Source: Algoriphagus kandeliae (lineage in GTDB: Bacteria > Bacteroidota > Bacteroidia > Cytophagales > Cyclobacteriaceae). Taken from it: a DNA stretch of 64,000 nt. Position numbers and translations under genes: made by a program. Every line of letters starts with the position of its first letter. The first letter of the stretch is position 1. The notes beneath the pieces were generated by a model that worked only from the letters and a program-made list of their open reading frames with translations, did not search any database and had not been told where the DNA came from. The stretch lies in contig NZ_SPSB01000004.1 in NCBI RefSeq assembly GCF_004571135.1, positions 310,001 through 374,000 on the forward strand. Reading direction: 5' to 3'. Below, piece by piece: positions 36,412-45,453 of the stretch.

Positions 36412-37377
36412 TTATCCCTTGGCCGCAGCCCTTCTTAAGCGGTCATTTATAGCACGCCCCAATCCATTTTCAGGCATCAATTCGGCTACAATAACCTCCA
36501 CGCCAGATTGATCCAACTGACGCAAATAATCAAACAAATTCCGGGCAGCCTCAACTAAATCCCCACTGGGACTTAATTGGAATTGAGGTGCAGGACCATC
36601 CAAGGTAAACCGCTTATTCAAACTCAATACTCCAAAGGGTCTTCCTCTTTGCAGCATTTCTGGAACCAACTCATCCAAATCACCTAAGATAAATTCTTTG
36701 GTAGGCGCATAGTGGCTCTTTAATAAACCTGGAGCCGCAGGATTTGAACTGCTGTGGGATTTAATCTCAACTTCTCCCACAACTTCTGTGATTTGATTTA
36801 GATCCAAGCCTCCTAAGCGATAAACGGTTACTTTTCCATCTTCCATTCCCACAATCGTACTTTCCAATCCCACTTCGCAACTTCCACCATCCAAAATGTA
36901 TGGGATTTTATCACCCAACTGCTTAGCTACATGGCTTGCTTGGGTAGGGCTGATATAGCCAAAAGGATTGGCACTGGGAGCAGCCAAGGGAAAGTCTAAT
37001 TCTTGAAGTAAACTTCTCGTCAAGGAGTGTCGGGGAACACGAACGGCAACTCGACTCAATCCGGCAGTTACTAGATCAGGAATGATAGCTTTCTTTTCAA
37101 GCAAAATCGTCAAAGGTCCCGGCCAAAACTTCTCTCCCAGCTTTCGTAAAGCCTCAGGAATTTCGCATACAAAAGCTCCAATTTTTTCTATGGAATCGGT
37201 ATGGACGATCAAGGGATCAAAAGAGGGACGGTTTTTGGTTTCAAAAATCTTTGCAACAGCGCCCACATCCAAGGCATTTCCAGCCAAGCCATAAACTGTC
37301 TCAGTTGGAATAGCAACCAATTGGCCGGCTTCCAAAAATTCTTTCGCTTTCTCTATGTCCTGACCGATGATAGCCAT
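36412..37377 (-). CDS. L-threonylcarbamoyladenylate synthase (Sua5/YrdC)
   Basis: 321 residues, the long Sua5 form. The YrdC domain (about 1-205) has IPTETVYGLAGNALDVGAVAKIFETKNRPSFDPLIVH, WPGPLTILLEKK, VAVRVPRHSLTRSLLQELDFPLAAPSANPFGYISPT and the DGGSCEVGLESTIVGM loop. The Sua5-specific C-terminal domain follows a PAAPGLLKSHYAPT linker. It makes threonylcarbamoyl-AMP for t6A37 in ANN-decoding tRNAs. Its ATG follows the stop of the TPR lipoprotein gene by 1 bp, so the two are co-translated. Confidence 0.95.
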   Translation of the reverse strand: MAIIGQDIEKAKEFLEAGQLVAIPTETVYGLAGNALDVGAVAKIFETKNRPSFDPLIVHTDSIEKIGAFVCEIPEALRKLGEKFWPGPLTILLEKKAIIPDLVTAGLSRVAVRVPRHSLTRSLLQELDFPLAAPSANPFGYISPTQASHVAKQLGDKIPYILDGGSCEVGLESTIVGMEDGKVTVYRLGGLDLNQITEVVGEVEIKSHSSSNPAAPGLLKSHYAPTKEFILGDLDELVPEMLQRGRPFGVLSLNKRFTLDGPAPQFQLSPSGDLVEAARNLFDYLRQLDQSGVEVIVAELMPENGLGRAINDRLRRAAAKG

Positions 37378-37378
37378 T

Positions 37379-38086
37379 TTACTGACAGAAGTCTTTCACC
37401 CAGCTTTCAGCTTCTTGGTATCCCAAGGAAAGAGCCATTTGTAAATCGACGCATCCTTCCGACTTTTCATTCAGGGCACTCAATCGAGTCACTCCCAATA
37501 AATAATAGGCAGCCCCATTCTTGGGATCCAAATTGACCGCATTGGTCAAAGATTCAAGCGCTCCAATCGGATCATTATTTCCCATTTGGGCTTTTCCCTT
37601 ATTAAAATAGACCAAAGCTTGATTGGGATTTACCTGAAGAGCCATATCGAAATCCAAAATAGCATCTTCATAATATTCGATTCCTAATAGCGCTAAACCT
37701 CGGTTGTAGTAAATATCGGTCTGTTGAGGATCCAAACGATTAGCCATATTATAATCGGACACCGCTTCCTTCAAATTCCCTAATTCAAAGTGGGAATTCC
37801 CGCGATTAAACCAAGGCTTATAACTGGCAGAATCTGCTTCGATGGCTTCAGAGAAAACAGAAATTGCCTCCTTATATTTTTCTTGCTGAAACAAGGCAAC
37901 TCCCTTTGCATTGAGCGCCTGACCTTGAATTGCATTTTTTTCCAAAACCCGATCAAAAATAGAAATAGCATCATCCCATTGTTGGGCGTCCATTTTTTCC
38001 AAACCGGCCTTCATCAGCTCTTCTTCGCTGGGTGCACAAGCAACAAGGCTGAAAACAAACAGCCCGAAAATCCAAATTTTCTTCAC
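37379..38086 (-). CDS. TPR-repeat lipoprotein
   Basis: 235 residues from the GTG at 38086, which gives MKKIWIFGLFVFSLVACAPS, a lipoprotein signal with an LVAC lipobox. A TTG start at 38107 would add seven charged residues and is less likely. Five to six 34-residue tetratricopeptide repeats fill the rest (WDDAISIFDRVLEKNAIQGQALNAKGVALF, YKEAISVFSEAIEADSASYKPWFNRGNSHF and others). A protein-interaction scaffold at the envelope is likely. TATCTTTG on the minus strand (38112-38105) resembles a -7 element, but the leader would be very short. Confidence 0.85.
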   Translation of the reverse strand: MKKIWIFGLFVFSLVACAPSEEELMKAGLEKMDAQQWDDAISIFDRVLEKNAIQGQALNAKGVALFQQEKYKEAISVFSEAIEADSASYKPWFNRGNSHFELGNLKEAVSDYNMANRLDPQQTDIYYNRGLALLGIEYYEDAILDFDMALQVNPNQALVYFNKGKAQMGNNDPIGALESLTNAVNLDPKNGAAYYLLGVTRLSALNEKSEGCVDLQMALSLGYQEAESWVKDFCQ

Positions 38087-38117
38087 TTCCTTATTGATTT
38101 TGCGCAAAGATAGGGAA

Positions 38118-38540
38118 TCACGCGCTTTTGTTGAGATCAGCCTCCATAATCTCCCGGTAATTACTTGGGATAGAGACAGGTTTCATGTTTTCCATAGAAA
38201 CAGATACCATGATGGTTTTGCATTTTGCAAAAACTTGCTGATTAGATTCATCCACTAAAACCTGCTCCAGGTCAAATGAAGAATTACCCAATCGACTGCA
38301 GCGGACATAAGCTTTGACCTTATCTTCCATGTGGATGGGTTTTACGTAGTCCAACTCGATCCGAGCCACTACGGTACCTACTTCCATAATATTCCAGCCA
38401 CAAAGTTCATAAAGATATTGCGCCCTAGCATGCTCGAAATAATTGAAATAAATCCCATTATTCACATGCATATAGCCATCAATATCCGAAAAGCGAACCT
38501 GAATCGGAACTGAAAATTCAAACCCTTCAAGAGTACTCAT
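38118..38540 (-). CDS. 4HBT/YbgC-like acyl-CoA thioesterase
   Basis: 140 residues with the hot-dog fold signature VRFSDIDGYMHVNNGIYFNYFEHARAQYL, where the Asp after S acts in catalysis in 4-hydroxybenzoyl-CoA thioesterases. It is followed by ARIELDYVKPIHMEDKVKAYVR and SSFDLEQVLVDES. The protein is cytoplasmic and probably tetrameric. It hydrolyses acyl-CoA of unspecified chain length. It sits in the leftward run between the NUDIX gene (14 bp) and the TPR gene. Confidence 0.9.
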   Translation of the reverse strand: MSTLEGFEFSVPIQVRFSDIDGYMHVNNGIYFNYFEHARAQYLYELCGWNIMEVGTVVARIELDYVKPIHMEDKVKAYVRCSRLGNSSFDLEQVLVDESNQQVFAKCKTIMVSVSMENMKPVSIPSNYREIMEADLNKSA

Positions 38541-38554
38541 AGAATCCTAAAGCC

Positions 38555-39106
38555 TTAAAGCAAAATTTCTGATTTACTGGTTTTTTCAAGCATCCGGAGA
38601 ATGGAAGGATTGTACCCAATCATATCTGCCACCGAATCAAAACTAAACCAAGCTAAGGAAATACTCTCGTCACTAATCTGTAGGGGTTCATCCATATCTG
38701 CTTCCAAAAGGAAGCGAACATCATAATGATAATGTTCGGGAACATGAGGTCGCTCCGGGATGATATGTTTGTCTAAATCAAAAATTTGCTCTTCTACCAA
38801 CCGAAGATTTTGCAAACCGCTTTCCTCCATTGCCTCTTTCATCGCAACCTCCATGAGGTTTTCATTTCCATCAGCATGACCACCCAACTGAAGCCAGCGT
38901 CCCAACTTCCGATGTAAAGTCAGAAGTGTATGGGTTCGCTTTTTATTCACGATCCAAGATGAAGCTGTAAAGTGCCCAGCCAGTCTTTCTCGCTTGTAGG
39001 CAAGCGGATCCTCGGTTAAAGCTGCAAAATCAGCAATAAATTCAGCCTCCTCCTCGTAAGGAGTCCGGTACAATTCCAGTTGTTTTTGAAAGGTGTATCT
39101 ATCCAT
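38555..39106 (-). CDS. NUDIX hydrolase
   Basis: 183 residues. The Nudix box reads GHADGNENLMEVAMKEAMEESGL, that is Gx5Ex7(K)EuxEExGu with Lys replacing the usual Arg. The surrounding LHRKLGRWLQLGG and HYHYDVRFLLEAD are as in pyrophosphohydrolases of this type. It hydrolyses a nucleoside diphosphate linked to another moiety; the substrate is unknown. Its start overlaps the end of the upstream unknown gene by 8 bp, so the two are translationally linked. Confidence 0.92.
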   Translation of the reverse strand: MDRYTFQKQLELYRTPYEEEAEFIADFAALTEDPLAYKRERLAGHFTASSWIVNKKRTHTLLTLHRKLGRWLQLGGHADGNENLMEVAMKEAMEESGLQNLRLVEEQIFDLDKHIIPERPHVPEHYHYDVRFLLEADMDEPLQISDESISLAWFSFDSVADMIGYNPSILRMLEKTSKSEILL

Positions 39107-39698
39107 GGTTGGTATCGAATAAGCGATCGATCATTTGGTCGAAAGGTTGAGCATCTTCGTAGAGACGGTCCGAATAGACCGTTACCAGAAGCTTCAGGTA
39201 ACTGGGTTTATTATCAATACTGATTTTCTCAATACTTACATTTCCGAAAAGCTGGGAAATGCGCTGATTTTCGGAAGGTGATTGCAAGGGAGGTTTAAGG
39301 TAAAACTTTTCTGTGGTTTTTACTTGATCGTTGATTTCTTCCATTTTTCGATCAAGACTCACCTGCTTATACCCCAAAGCTAAGATGCGTCGTGAAAAAG
39401 CCAAGAAAAGCTTGGAAAAAGTTTCCGGTGTAAAAGGCGGCTCATAGGTCACCGCAAATCCATTTGCATAGGGAGATTGGAAAAGGTGAACCTGTGGACT
39501 TTCGTTTATTCCGGTCCTTTTCAAATGATAGCTTCGATAAACTTGATCAAACAACTTAGTCGCTTCCTCACCATCCATCCAACTCTCAATTTCCTGTAAA
39601 TCAGCTTCTTTGAACTCATAATTCTCCTTTACCTTTACAGGGCTTTTGGCTGGATTTTTAAAGATCTTCCCAAAAAGATCGTCAAAGAAGCTATTCAT
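39099..39698 (-). CDS. Conserved hypothetical protein, unknown function
   Basis: 199 residues, no signal peptide or membrane segment. The start MNSFFDDLFGKIFKNPAKSPVK is followed by a mixed alpha/beta body (ESWMDGEEATKLFDQVYRSYHLKR, FAVTYEPPFTPETFSKLFLAFSRRILALGYKQVSLDRKMEE). I do not recognise a family or catalytic motif. It overlaps recQ upstream by 8 bp and the NUDIX gene downstream by 8 bp. The tight packing suggests one transcript with recQ, but not a shared function. Confidence 0.6.
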   Translation of the reverse strand: MNSFFDDLFGKIFKNPAKSPVKVKENYEFKEADLQEIESWMDGEEATKLFDQVYRSYHLKRTGINESPQVHLFQSPYANGFAVTYEPPFTPETFSKLFLAFSRRILALGYKQVSLDRKMEEINDQVKTTEKFYLKPPLQSPSENQRISQLFGNVSIEKISIDNKPSYLKLLVTVYSDRLYEDAQPFDQMIDRLFDTNHG

Positions 39699-41607
39699 CA
39701 GGCTTTAATGTTAGAGTTCCCACAGGAGTTAATTGAATCTCACCTTCATCGATCAGTTCTCGGATTAATTCCACAGCAAATTCCGCATTGGAATAATTCA
39801 CCTGATTGATCAGTGAGTCTTGTTCTAACTCACCAGCAAGCCGCAAAGTTTCAATTATCCACTTTTTGAGTTTTTCGCCTAAAGCTCCCGGATCCCTTCG
39901 ATGAGCAATACACCAATCGCAGATTCCACAGGTTTCATCCGTTTTCTCTCCAAAATACTCCTGAATAAACTGGGTTCGGCAGATCAAATTTTGGTGGACA
40001 TACATGACCATACTTTTAGCCTTTTCTAAGGTCAGGTCCCTTCTTTGACTAATCCGTTTGACATTCAGAGGTAACTTAGCCGCGTCATAGCGAGGGGTCA
40101 GAAAGGTGATTTGTGGCTTATCTTTTCGCTTTTCATAGTCCGCGATTTCGAATTGAGCCATCCGTTCCAAAAGCTTGACTAGCTCCGACTCCTTCATTTC
40201 CAGAAACTTGGCGATCTTGGATTCCTGGATTTTGATGTATTCTGAAAACAAATTCCCTCCATAGGTCCGAAGTAATATTTTAATAACTGGATCCAATCGA
40301 GCTTGGGAAATCTGAAATTCATACAATTGCTGAGGATTCACCAAAAAGTGAAGTCGGGATGGACTGTAATAACTTTCACTCAAACCAATAAATCCCTCCT
40401 CTTCCAAAACCTTGAGTGCATAAAAAGTCTCCAAAACACCCAAATTGTATGTTTTTGCAAACTCACCCCAATCAAAATCAAAGCTGCTAAGCATATTACT
40501 ACCAACAGCTATCTGGAAATAATTGGCGAGGCATTGGTAGACTTTCTTAATAAAATCAATAGGAGGATACACTAAGGCAGCCCGGTCCATTAGCTTTTCC
40601 AGATTTTCTTCATTGCACAGCAAAACAACATAAGACTTTTTGCCATCTCTTCCAGCACGTCCAGCTTCCTGGTAGTAACTTTCGATATTCTCTGGCACAT
40701 CCGAATGAATCACTACCCGCACATCAGGTTTGTCGATTCCCATTCCAAAGGCATTAGTGGAAACCATCACCCGAACTTGATTTTTCATCCAAGCTTCCTG
40801 ACGCTCCGTTCGGTCTTTAACTGATAAACCCGCATGGTAAAACGTGGCAGAAATCCCTAATTGATGGAGTGCTTTGGCTATTTGTTGAGTTGCTTGCCGA
40901 TTTCTGACGTACCAAATCGCACTTCCCCCTACTCTATCCAGAATTTCTTTTCCTTTCTCTAATTTATTTTCTACCAAGCGGACATGATAACTCAGATTTT
41001 CTCTAGCAAAACTTTGCCTGAATACCTGAGGATTTTTCATCTCCAACTTCTCCACAATATCCTGCAAAACCTGTGGGGTCGCAGAAGCAGTCAAAGCCAA
41101 CATGGGTACATTTGGATGAAAGGTTCGAATAGCGGCAATTTCCAGATAAGGAGGTCTGAAATCATAGCCCCATTGGGAAATACAGTGGGCCTCGTCTATA
41201 GCAATCAAATTGACGGGCATTTGCTTAAATCGCTCAATAAAAATATCAGACTTTAGTCTCTCGGGAGAGACATATAAAAACTTGTAATTCCCGTAGATGC
41301 AGTTATCCAAAGCCCGATCAATCTCCCGGTAACTCATCCCAGAATAAATTGCCTGGGCGAGAACCCCTCTAGCCCTAAGTTGATCTACCTGATCTTTCAT
41401 CAAAGCGATCAAAGGACTGATCACCAAGCAAATCCCATCTAAAGTTAATCCAGGAATCTGATAGCAAAGGGATTTCCCTCCACCTGTTGGCATCAGGGCA
41501 AGACTATCCGCACCATCCAAAACCGATTGAATGACTTGCCTTTGGACTGGCCGAAAATCTCCGAATCCAAAAACCTGTTGCAGGATTTGCTTGGCCCTAT
41601 TTTCCAA
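39691..41607 (-). CDS. recQ: ATP-dependent DNA helicase RecQ
   Basis: 638 residues. The start is probably TTG at 41607, immediately after the enoyl-CoA hydratase stop. Superfamily 2 helicase motifs are clear: LMPTGGGKSLCYQIPGL (I), AIDEAHCISQWGYDFRPPY (II and the RecQ aromatic loop), LALTASATP (III), STNAFGMGIDKPDVR and YYQEAGRAGRDGK (VI). The RQC zinc cluster is CRTQFI, then CGICDWC, followed by a winged helix. No HRDC domain is evident at the C-terminus. It unwinds recombination intermediates and stalled forks 3' to 5'. A full-length second RecQ elsewhere is common in this phylum. Confidence 0.95.
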   Translation of the reverse strand: MENRAKQILQQVFGFGDFRPVQRQVIQSVLDGADSLALMPTGGGKSLCYQIPGLTLDGICLVISPLIALMKDQVDQLRARGVLAQAIYSGMSYREIDRALDNCIYGNYKFLYVSPERLKSDIFIERFKQMPVNLIAIDEAHCISQWGYDFRPPYLEIAAIRTFHPNVPMLALTASATPQVLQDIVEKLEMKNPQVFRQSFARENLSYHVRLVENKLEKGKEILDRVGGSAIWYVRNRQATQQIAKALHQLGISATFYHAGLSVKDRTERQEAWMKNQVRVMVSTNAFGMGIDKPDVRVVIHSDVPENIESYYQEAGRAGRDGKKSYVVLLCNEENLEKLMDRAALVYPPIDFIKKVYQCLANYFQIAVGSNMLSSFDFDWGEFAKTYNLGVLETFYALKVLEEEGFIGLSESYYSPSRLHFLVNPQQLYEFQISQARLDPVIKILLRTYGGNLFSEYIKIQESKIAKFLEMKESELVKLLERMAQFEIADYEKRKDKPQITFLTPRYDAAKLPLNVKRISQRRDLTLEKAKSMVMYVHQNLICRTQFIQEYFGEKTDETCGICDWCIAHRRDPGALGEKLKKWIIETLRLAGELEQDSLINQVNYSNAEFAVELIRELIDEGEIQLTPVGTLTLKPDE

Positions 41608-42384
41608 TTACCAACTCGGTTTTTCTTTGTTCAAAAATGCAGAAATACCCCGAACACAATCCGGGTTAGATCTGGATTTGGCATTCAAGACAGCTGCCTC
41701 CTCGAGTTTCTTCTGTCTTTCTTCCTGATGAAGACTTCGAAGAAGCGCCTTAGTTGTAGTCATTGCATGCCCCGAATTATTCTCAATCAGTTTTTGGGTA
41801 AATTCTTGGACTTCTTTTTCTAAAAATTCAAGTTCAGTCACAGCGGTAACTATCCCCAATTCTGCTGCCTTTTGAGCGGAAATTAATTCACCTGACAAAA
41901 GGAGTTCCTGGGTTTTGGCAGCACCAATTTGCTCCTGCAAAAAGATAGAAACTAAAGCAGGAATAAAGCCAATTTTCACCTCTGTATATCCAAAAAGTGC
42001 ATCAGGAACTGTGAAAGCAAAATCGCAAACCGTGACTAAACCACATCCTCCTGCCAAAGCATGTCCTTGAACCTGCGCTATAACAGGCTTAGGGAAATTA
42101 TAAATCCGGTCAAATAAACTCATCAGCCGTCGGCTGTCAACAAGATTTTCTTCAGGAGTAAAGTTTTGCATCTGTTGCAGATAGGCTAAATCAGCTCCTG
42201 CACAGAAAGCTTTCCCCTCGGCAGCAATAATTACGACCTTCACCTCTTCGTCTGATTCCAATTCACCCAAAGCCCCCAGCATTCCCTCCACCAATTCAGT
42301 GCTCATGGCATTTCTTTTTTCCGGACGATTAAGAGTTATTTTTCCGATTCGGTTTGACTTTTCGAGTCTGATTGGAGATTCCAT
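41608..42384 (-). CDS. Enoyl-CoA hydratase/isomerase family protein
   Basis: 258 residues from ATG 42384, starting MESPIRLEKSNRIGKITLNRPEKRNAMS. The frame extends upstream to 42504 into comEC and is rejected. The crotonase fold shows KAFCAGADLAYLQQM (first oxyanion loop), QVQGHALAGGCGLVTVCDFAF (second) and PDALFGYTEVKIGFIPALVSIF. The catalytic Glu is not at both canonical positions, so a hydratase or isomerase role is uncertain. It is a member of the comEC-recQ leftward run; the context gives no pathway. Confidence 0.9.
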   Translation of the reverse strand: MESPIRLEKSNRIGKITLNRPEKRNAMSTELVEGMLGALGELESDEEVKVVIIAAEGKAFCAGADLAYLQQMQNFTPEENLVDSRRLMSLFDRIYNFPKPVIAQVQGHALAGGCGLVTVCDFAFTVPDALFGYTEVKIGFIPALVSIFLQEQIGAAKTQELLLSGELISAQKAAELGIVTAVTELEFLEKEVQEFTQKLIENNSGHAMTTTKALLRSLHQEERQKKLEEAAVLNAKSRSNPDCVRGISAFLNKEKPSW

Positions 42385-42427
42385 GTTTAATTCTTTGCTC
42401 CTGAAATTAGCAGGAGAATAGGGCAAT

Positions 42428-44347
42428 TCAAAAGGAGATTTCGACTGCAGATTCAGAAAGCGGAAAAACATCCTCCTCTTTAGCGCTCTTCCAGGAAGAC
42501 TCATTCCAAACTTTCCATTTTAATTCATCCTTTGGGGGAAGGAATAGTGTATCATTGAGCAATCTGATACCTATCTCCGGAAAATATAAACTACCCCGAC
42601 TTTCCTGCAAAGCAGTAAGAAGCTTAGGTTGATTTCCCCATTCCTTTTTGATACGGTTCGGAGATATCAAAAATTTCATTTCATCAGGTTGGATTCCTTG
42701 ATTCCATGATTTCAAAGTTCCATTTTCCCAAAAATCTACAGCCCAACCTTTCTGAGAGCGATAGATGACAGCCTGATTTTGATGAAGATCATAAGAATAA
42801 TACCACCTACCTCCTGTCCAAATCAACAGCAAAAAGACACCTAGGTACAATAATCTTTTTCTTGGAAAAAATTCCCAAGCGACCCAAATCAATAGAAATC
42901 CCCAAATTACCCAGATAGTAGTAGGATAGATCGTTATTTCCTGCAGCCGGAAAGGGAGCATTCTAAATCCATCCAAAACCCAAACCTCAAGCTGAATCAA
43001 ACTTCCTACGACCCATCCCAATGCCTTCCCAAAAACGGGGATCCAACCTAGAAAAAGAAAAGGGATACCAACTTGCATAATCAGAAAGGTCAAGGGAATG
43101 ATGAGAAGGTTGGCAGGTAAAAACCAAATTGGAAAACTATGGAAATACCAAACCGAAATCGGAAAGGTGACTAATTGTGCTGCTATGGAAACTGATGCTA
43201 ATTGCCAGAGGTATTCCAAAATTCGACTAGGAGGATACCAAAATCGAAGAATTAAGGGCTGAATAAGTACAATCCCTGAAACCGCCACATAAGAAAGTTG
43301 AAAGCCTACATCAAAAATAACAGCTGGATTTAGGGCAATCATCAAGATAGCCGAAAAGGCCAAAATATTAAAAATTGGAGGTTTTCGGTCTCGCATTTCT
43401 CCCAAAACGACTAAGCTAAACATCACGGAAGCCCGAACTACAGAAGGAGAGAATCCGGTGATTCCTGCATAAGCCCAAATTATTAAAACAACCACAAGTA
43501 AGTATAGCCTTCGAATCGAGGATTTCAGTTTCAAAGGCTTGATTAAGAAGAGCATTACTGCTACCAAAATCCCCACATGCAAACCCGAAACAGCCAAAAC
43601 ATGCATCACCCCGGCATCCGAAAATGCGTCTCGCAGAGACCGATCCAATTGTTCTTTTTGCCCTAGTAACAAAGCCAAAGCAATTGAATGAGAGCCTGCC
43701 TGAGGCATATTTTTTCGAATCAAATCCGCGAAGTACTTCCGAACTTGAACAAGCCAAAATTTAGAACCAGCCAATTTAGAAGTCCCGAGAATTTGGATTT
43801 TATCCTTAGAAATAAACTGCCGTGAAAAAATCCCCTTCTTAGACAAAAAGTCCCTGAAATCAAATTCAGAGGGGTTTCGGGGAGGAACTAGTAATTCCGG
43901 AGGATCGGCAACCCAAACAAACTGACCGGGTTGTAAATCTAATTCACTTTGATGATAAACTAAGACAGCATGTTCTGTTTCCTTCCAGCCTTCTTCAGTT
44001 TGAAAAGCCTTTACCAACAAAACATTCTCTTTAGAATTCGGCTTTTTCAAATCAAACCTTTGCACTTCTGCCAAATAGGAGCCTTCAATTGGATTAGGTG
44101 CTTCCTGTTGGCTTTTCGAAAACAGTGAAATAGAGATTCCTAAAACGATTAATTGAGCATATCCCAAAATCGAAATCAAACCGAGCCCCATTTTCTTCCA
44201 AACTAGGAAAAAATAAAGAAGCCAAATACAGCCTAGCAAAATTGCAAAGTGATTCCAAAAAGGATACAGCTCTATGTATGTACCCAAAAGAATACCGATC
44301 AGAAAAAAGATCAGAAAGCGTAAAAATGGATAATCTGAAAAACGCAT
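42428..44347 (-). CDS. ComEC/Rec2-family DNA uptake channel protein
   Basis: 639 residues from ATG 44347 (a TTG at 44365 is the only earlier start). About ten membrane helices are present. An N-terminal OB-like DUF4131 domain (YLAEVQRFDLKKPNSKENVLLVKAF) precedes the Competence domain, which has GVMHVLAVSGLHVGILVAVMLF and AGITGFSPSVVRASVMFSLVVLGEM. The metallo-beta-lactamase domain of longer ComEC proteins is absent; the C-terminal 110 residues form a short non-catalytic domain, as in many Bacteroidota. It would conduct single-stranded DNA into the cytoplasm; natural transformation is inferred only. Confidence 0.92.
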   Translation of the reverse strand: MRFSDYPFLRFLIFFLIGILLGTYIELYPFWNHFAILLGCIWLLYFFLVWKKMGLGLISILGYAQLIVLGISISLFSKSQQEAPNPIEGSYLAEVQRFDLKKPNSKENVLLVKAFQTEEGWKETEHAVLVYHQSELDLQPGQFVWVADPPELLVPPRNPSEFDFRDFLSKKGIFSRQFISKDKIQILGTSKLAGSKFWLVQVRKYFADLIRKNMPQAGSHSIALALLLGQKEQLDRSLRDAFSDAGVMHVLAVSGLHVGILVAVMLFLIKPLKLKSSIRRLYLLVVVLIIWAYAGITGFSPSVVRASVMFSLVVLGEMRDRKPPIFNILAFSAILMIALNPAVIFDVGFQLSYVAVSGIVLIQPLILRFWYPPSRILEYLWQLASVSIAAQLVTFPISVWYFHSFPIWFLPANLLIIPLTFLIMQVGIPFLFLGWIPVFGKALGWVVGSLIQLEVWVLDGFRMLPFRLQEITIYPTTIWVIWGFLLIWVAWEFFPRKRLLYLGVFLLLIWTGGRWYYSYDLHQNQAVIYRSQKGWAVDFWENGTLKSWNQGIQPDEMKFLISPNRIKKEWGNQPKLLTALQESRGSLYFPEIGIRLLNDTLFLPPKDELKWKVWNESSWKSAKEEDVFPLSESAVEISF

Positions 44348-44370
44348 AGGAAAAACACCTATCAATTTAA

Positions 44371-44404
44371 AAATAAAAAAGCCATCCTAAAAGGTTAGGA
44401 TGGC
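44371..44404 (-). terminator. Terminator after the beta-barrel-like gene
   Basis: GCCATCCTAA (44381-44390) and TTAGGATGGC (44395-44404) make a perfect 10-bp stem. On the minus strand it is followed by TTTTTTATTTTTAAA, between the gene ending at 44427 and comEC. Confidence 0.88.
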
Positions 44405-44426
44405 TAAATCTTGTCAAGATTTTTCG

Positions 44427-44990
44427 TCAGAAGCGGTAGCCCAAGCTAAAACCTCCATTTAGTTCAATCCGTGTGAATCGATTTGCAACTTCGTCACTGA
44501 ATCCTCTAGCTATACTTACATGAGGGCCAAAGGCAAATTTTGGAGAAAACTCCCATTTGAAACCCGCTCCAACACCGAGCAAAAAGGCATTCATATTGGT
44601 AGTAGCAATTCCACCGTCAACTTCCTCTTCAAACTCTCCAAACCGTAATTTAGCCAAGGGGAATATGTAAAATCTTCCATTGGGATTTTCTCCGAAATAA
44701 AAATTCATGGAAGCCTGTACCGCATTGGTTTTGTAATTTTTCCCATTCTTTTGAGAATTAAATCCAAAACGATCATTCAGATGAACTTGTAAATCCAAGG
44801 AATGATCATCCGATAAATACTTTTCAAAGCCGACTTCCAGTGAACCTAAAGCAATTAAATTCAAGAAGTTGAGCTTTATTTCACTTGAAAACTCACGATC
44901 TGAGTTTCCTCCGCTGCTGGAGATGACATTTTGCCCAAAAGAATATCCCATGAGCCCCATCATCAAAAATGTAATTAGGATTTTTTTCAT
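44427..44990 (-). CDS. Outer-membrane beta-barrel-like hypothetical protein
   Basis: 187 residues. MKKILITFLMMGLMGYSFGQN is a signal peptide. The mature chain alternates hydrophobic and polar residues in barrel-like strands (SEIKLNFLNLIALGSLEVGFEKYL, SMNFYFGENPNGRFYIFPLAKLRFG, AFLLGVGAGFKWEFSPKFAFGPHVSIARG) and ends in the outer-membrane-type GGFSLGYRF with terminal Phe, recognised by the BAM machinery. Function unknown; it resembles DUF3575-type porin-like barrels. It is monocistronic, with its own terminator. Confidence 0.7.
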   Translation of the reverse strand: MKKILITFLMMGLMGYSFGQNVISSSGGNSDREFSSEIKLNFLNLIALGSLEVGFEKYLSDDHSLDLQVHLNDRFGFNSQKNGKNYKTNAVQASMNFYFGENPNGRFYIFPLAKLRFGEFEEEVDGGIATTNMNAFLLGVGAGFKWEFSPKFAFGPHVSIARGFSDEVANRFTRIELNGGFSLGYRF

Positions 44991-45015
44991 TGTGTTTAAA
45001 TTAAAAATTGTTCAA

Positions 45016-45453
45016 TTAATGTTTCAATTCCATCTTGTAATGAAGAATATCGCATTCCTCAAATTGCTCACCTATTACCTGAAATCCAAATCTGGAATAC
45101 AAGGAAACAGCAGGAATTTGAGCATGAAGGTAGCGAGTCTTTCCCTGAGCCTCAGGGTGAACGAGTAAATCCCGAAGTACCGCTAAGACCAAAGCCTGTC
45201 CAACGCCTTTTCCTCTTGCCTCTTTCAAAACTGCAAATCGCTCCAATTTTACCCCATAGGATGTAAATCTCCACCTTGCAGTTCCTACAGGCTTGCCATT
45301 CAAAGATGCCAAAAAATGAGTCGATGATTCTTCAAACTCATCATATTCCATATCAGGATCTACGTTTTGCTCTTTGACAAATACTTCTGTCCGAATCTTA
45401 AAAGCAATATCCATCCCGGCTTTACCGGTCACTTTTTCTACCAGCAGACTCAT
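45016..45453 (-). CDS. GNAT-family N-acetyltransferase
   Basis: 145 residues with an N-acetyltransferase fold of ElaA/YjcF type: AFKIRTEVFVKEQNVDPDMEYDEFEESSTHFLA, VGTARWRF, and the acetyl-CoA loop RFAVLKEARGKGVGQALVLAVL, then HAQIPAVSLYSRFGF. The substrate is unknown. The gene begins inside phoH (32-bp overlap), so translation is coupled. The overlap is fixed by the natural starts and ends, because no shorter ATG gives the conserved first strand. Confidence 0.88.
   Translation of the reverse strand: MSLLVEKVTGKAGMDIAFKIRTEVFVKEQNVDPDMEYDEFEESSTHFLASLNGKPVGTARWRFTSYGVKLERFAVLKEARGKGVGQALVLAVLRDLLVHPEAQGKTRYLHAQIPAVSLYSRFGFQVIGEQFEECDILHYKMELKH

Noticed and set aside
38105..38112. TATCTTTG as promoter of the TPR lipoprotein gene
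   Set aside because: It matches the -7 consensus, but no -33 element exists and the leader before GTG 38086 would be only about 12 bases; kept as a weak remark only.
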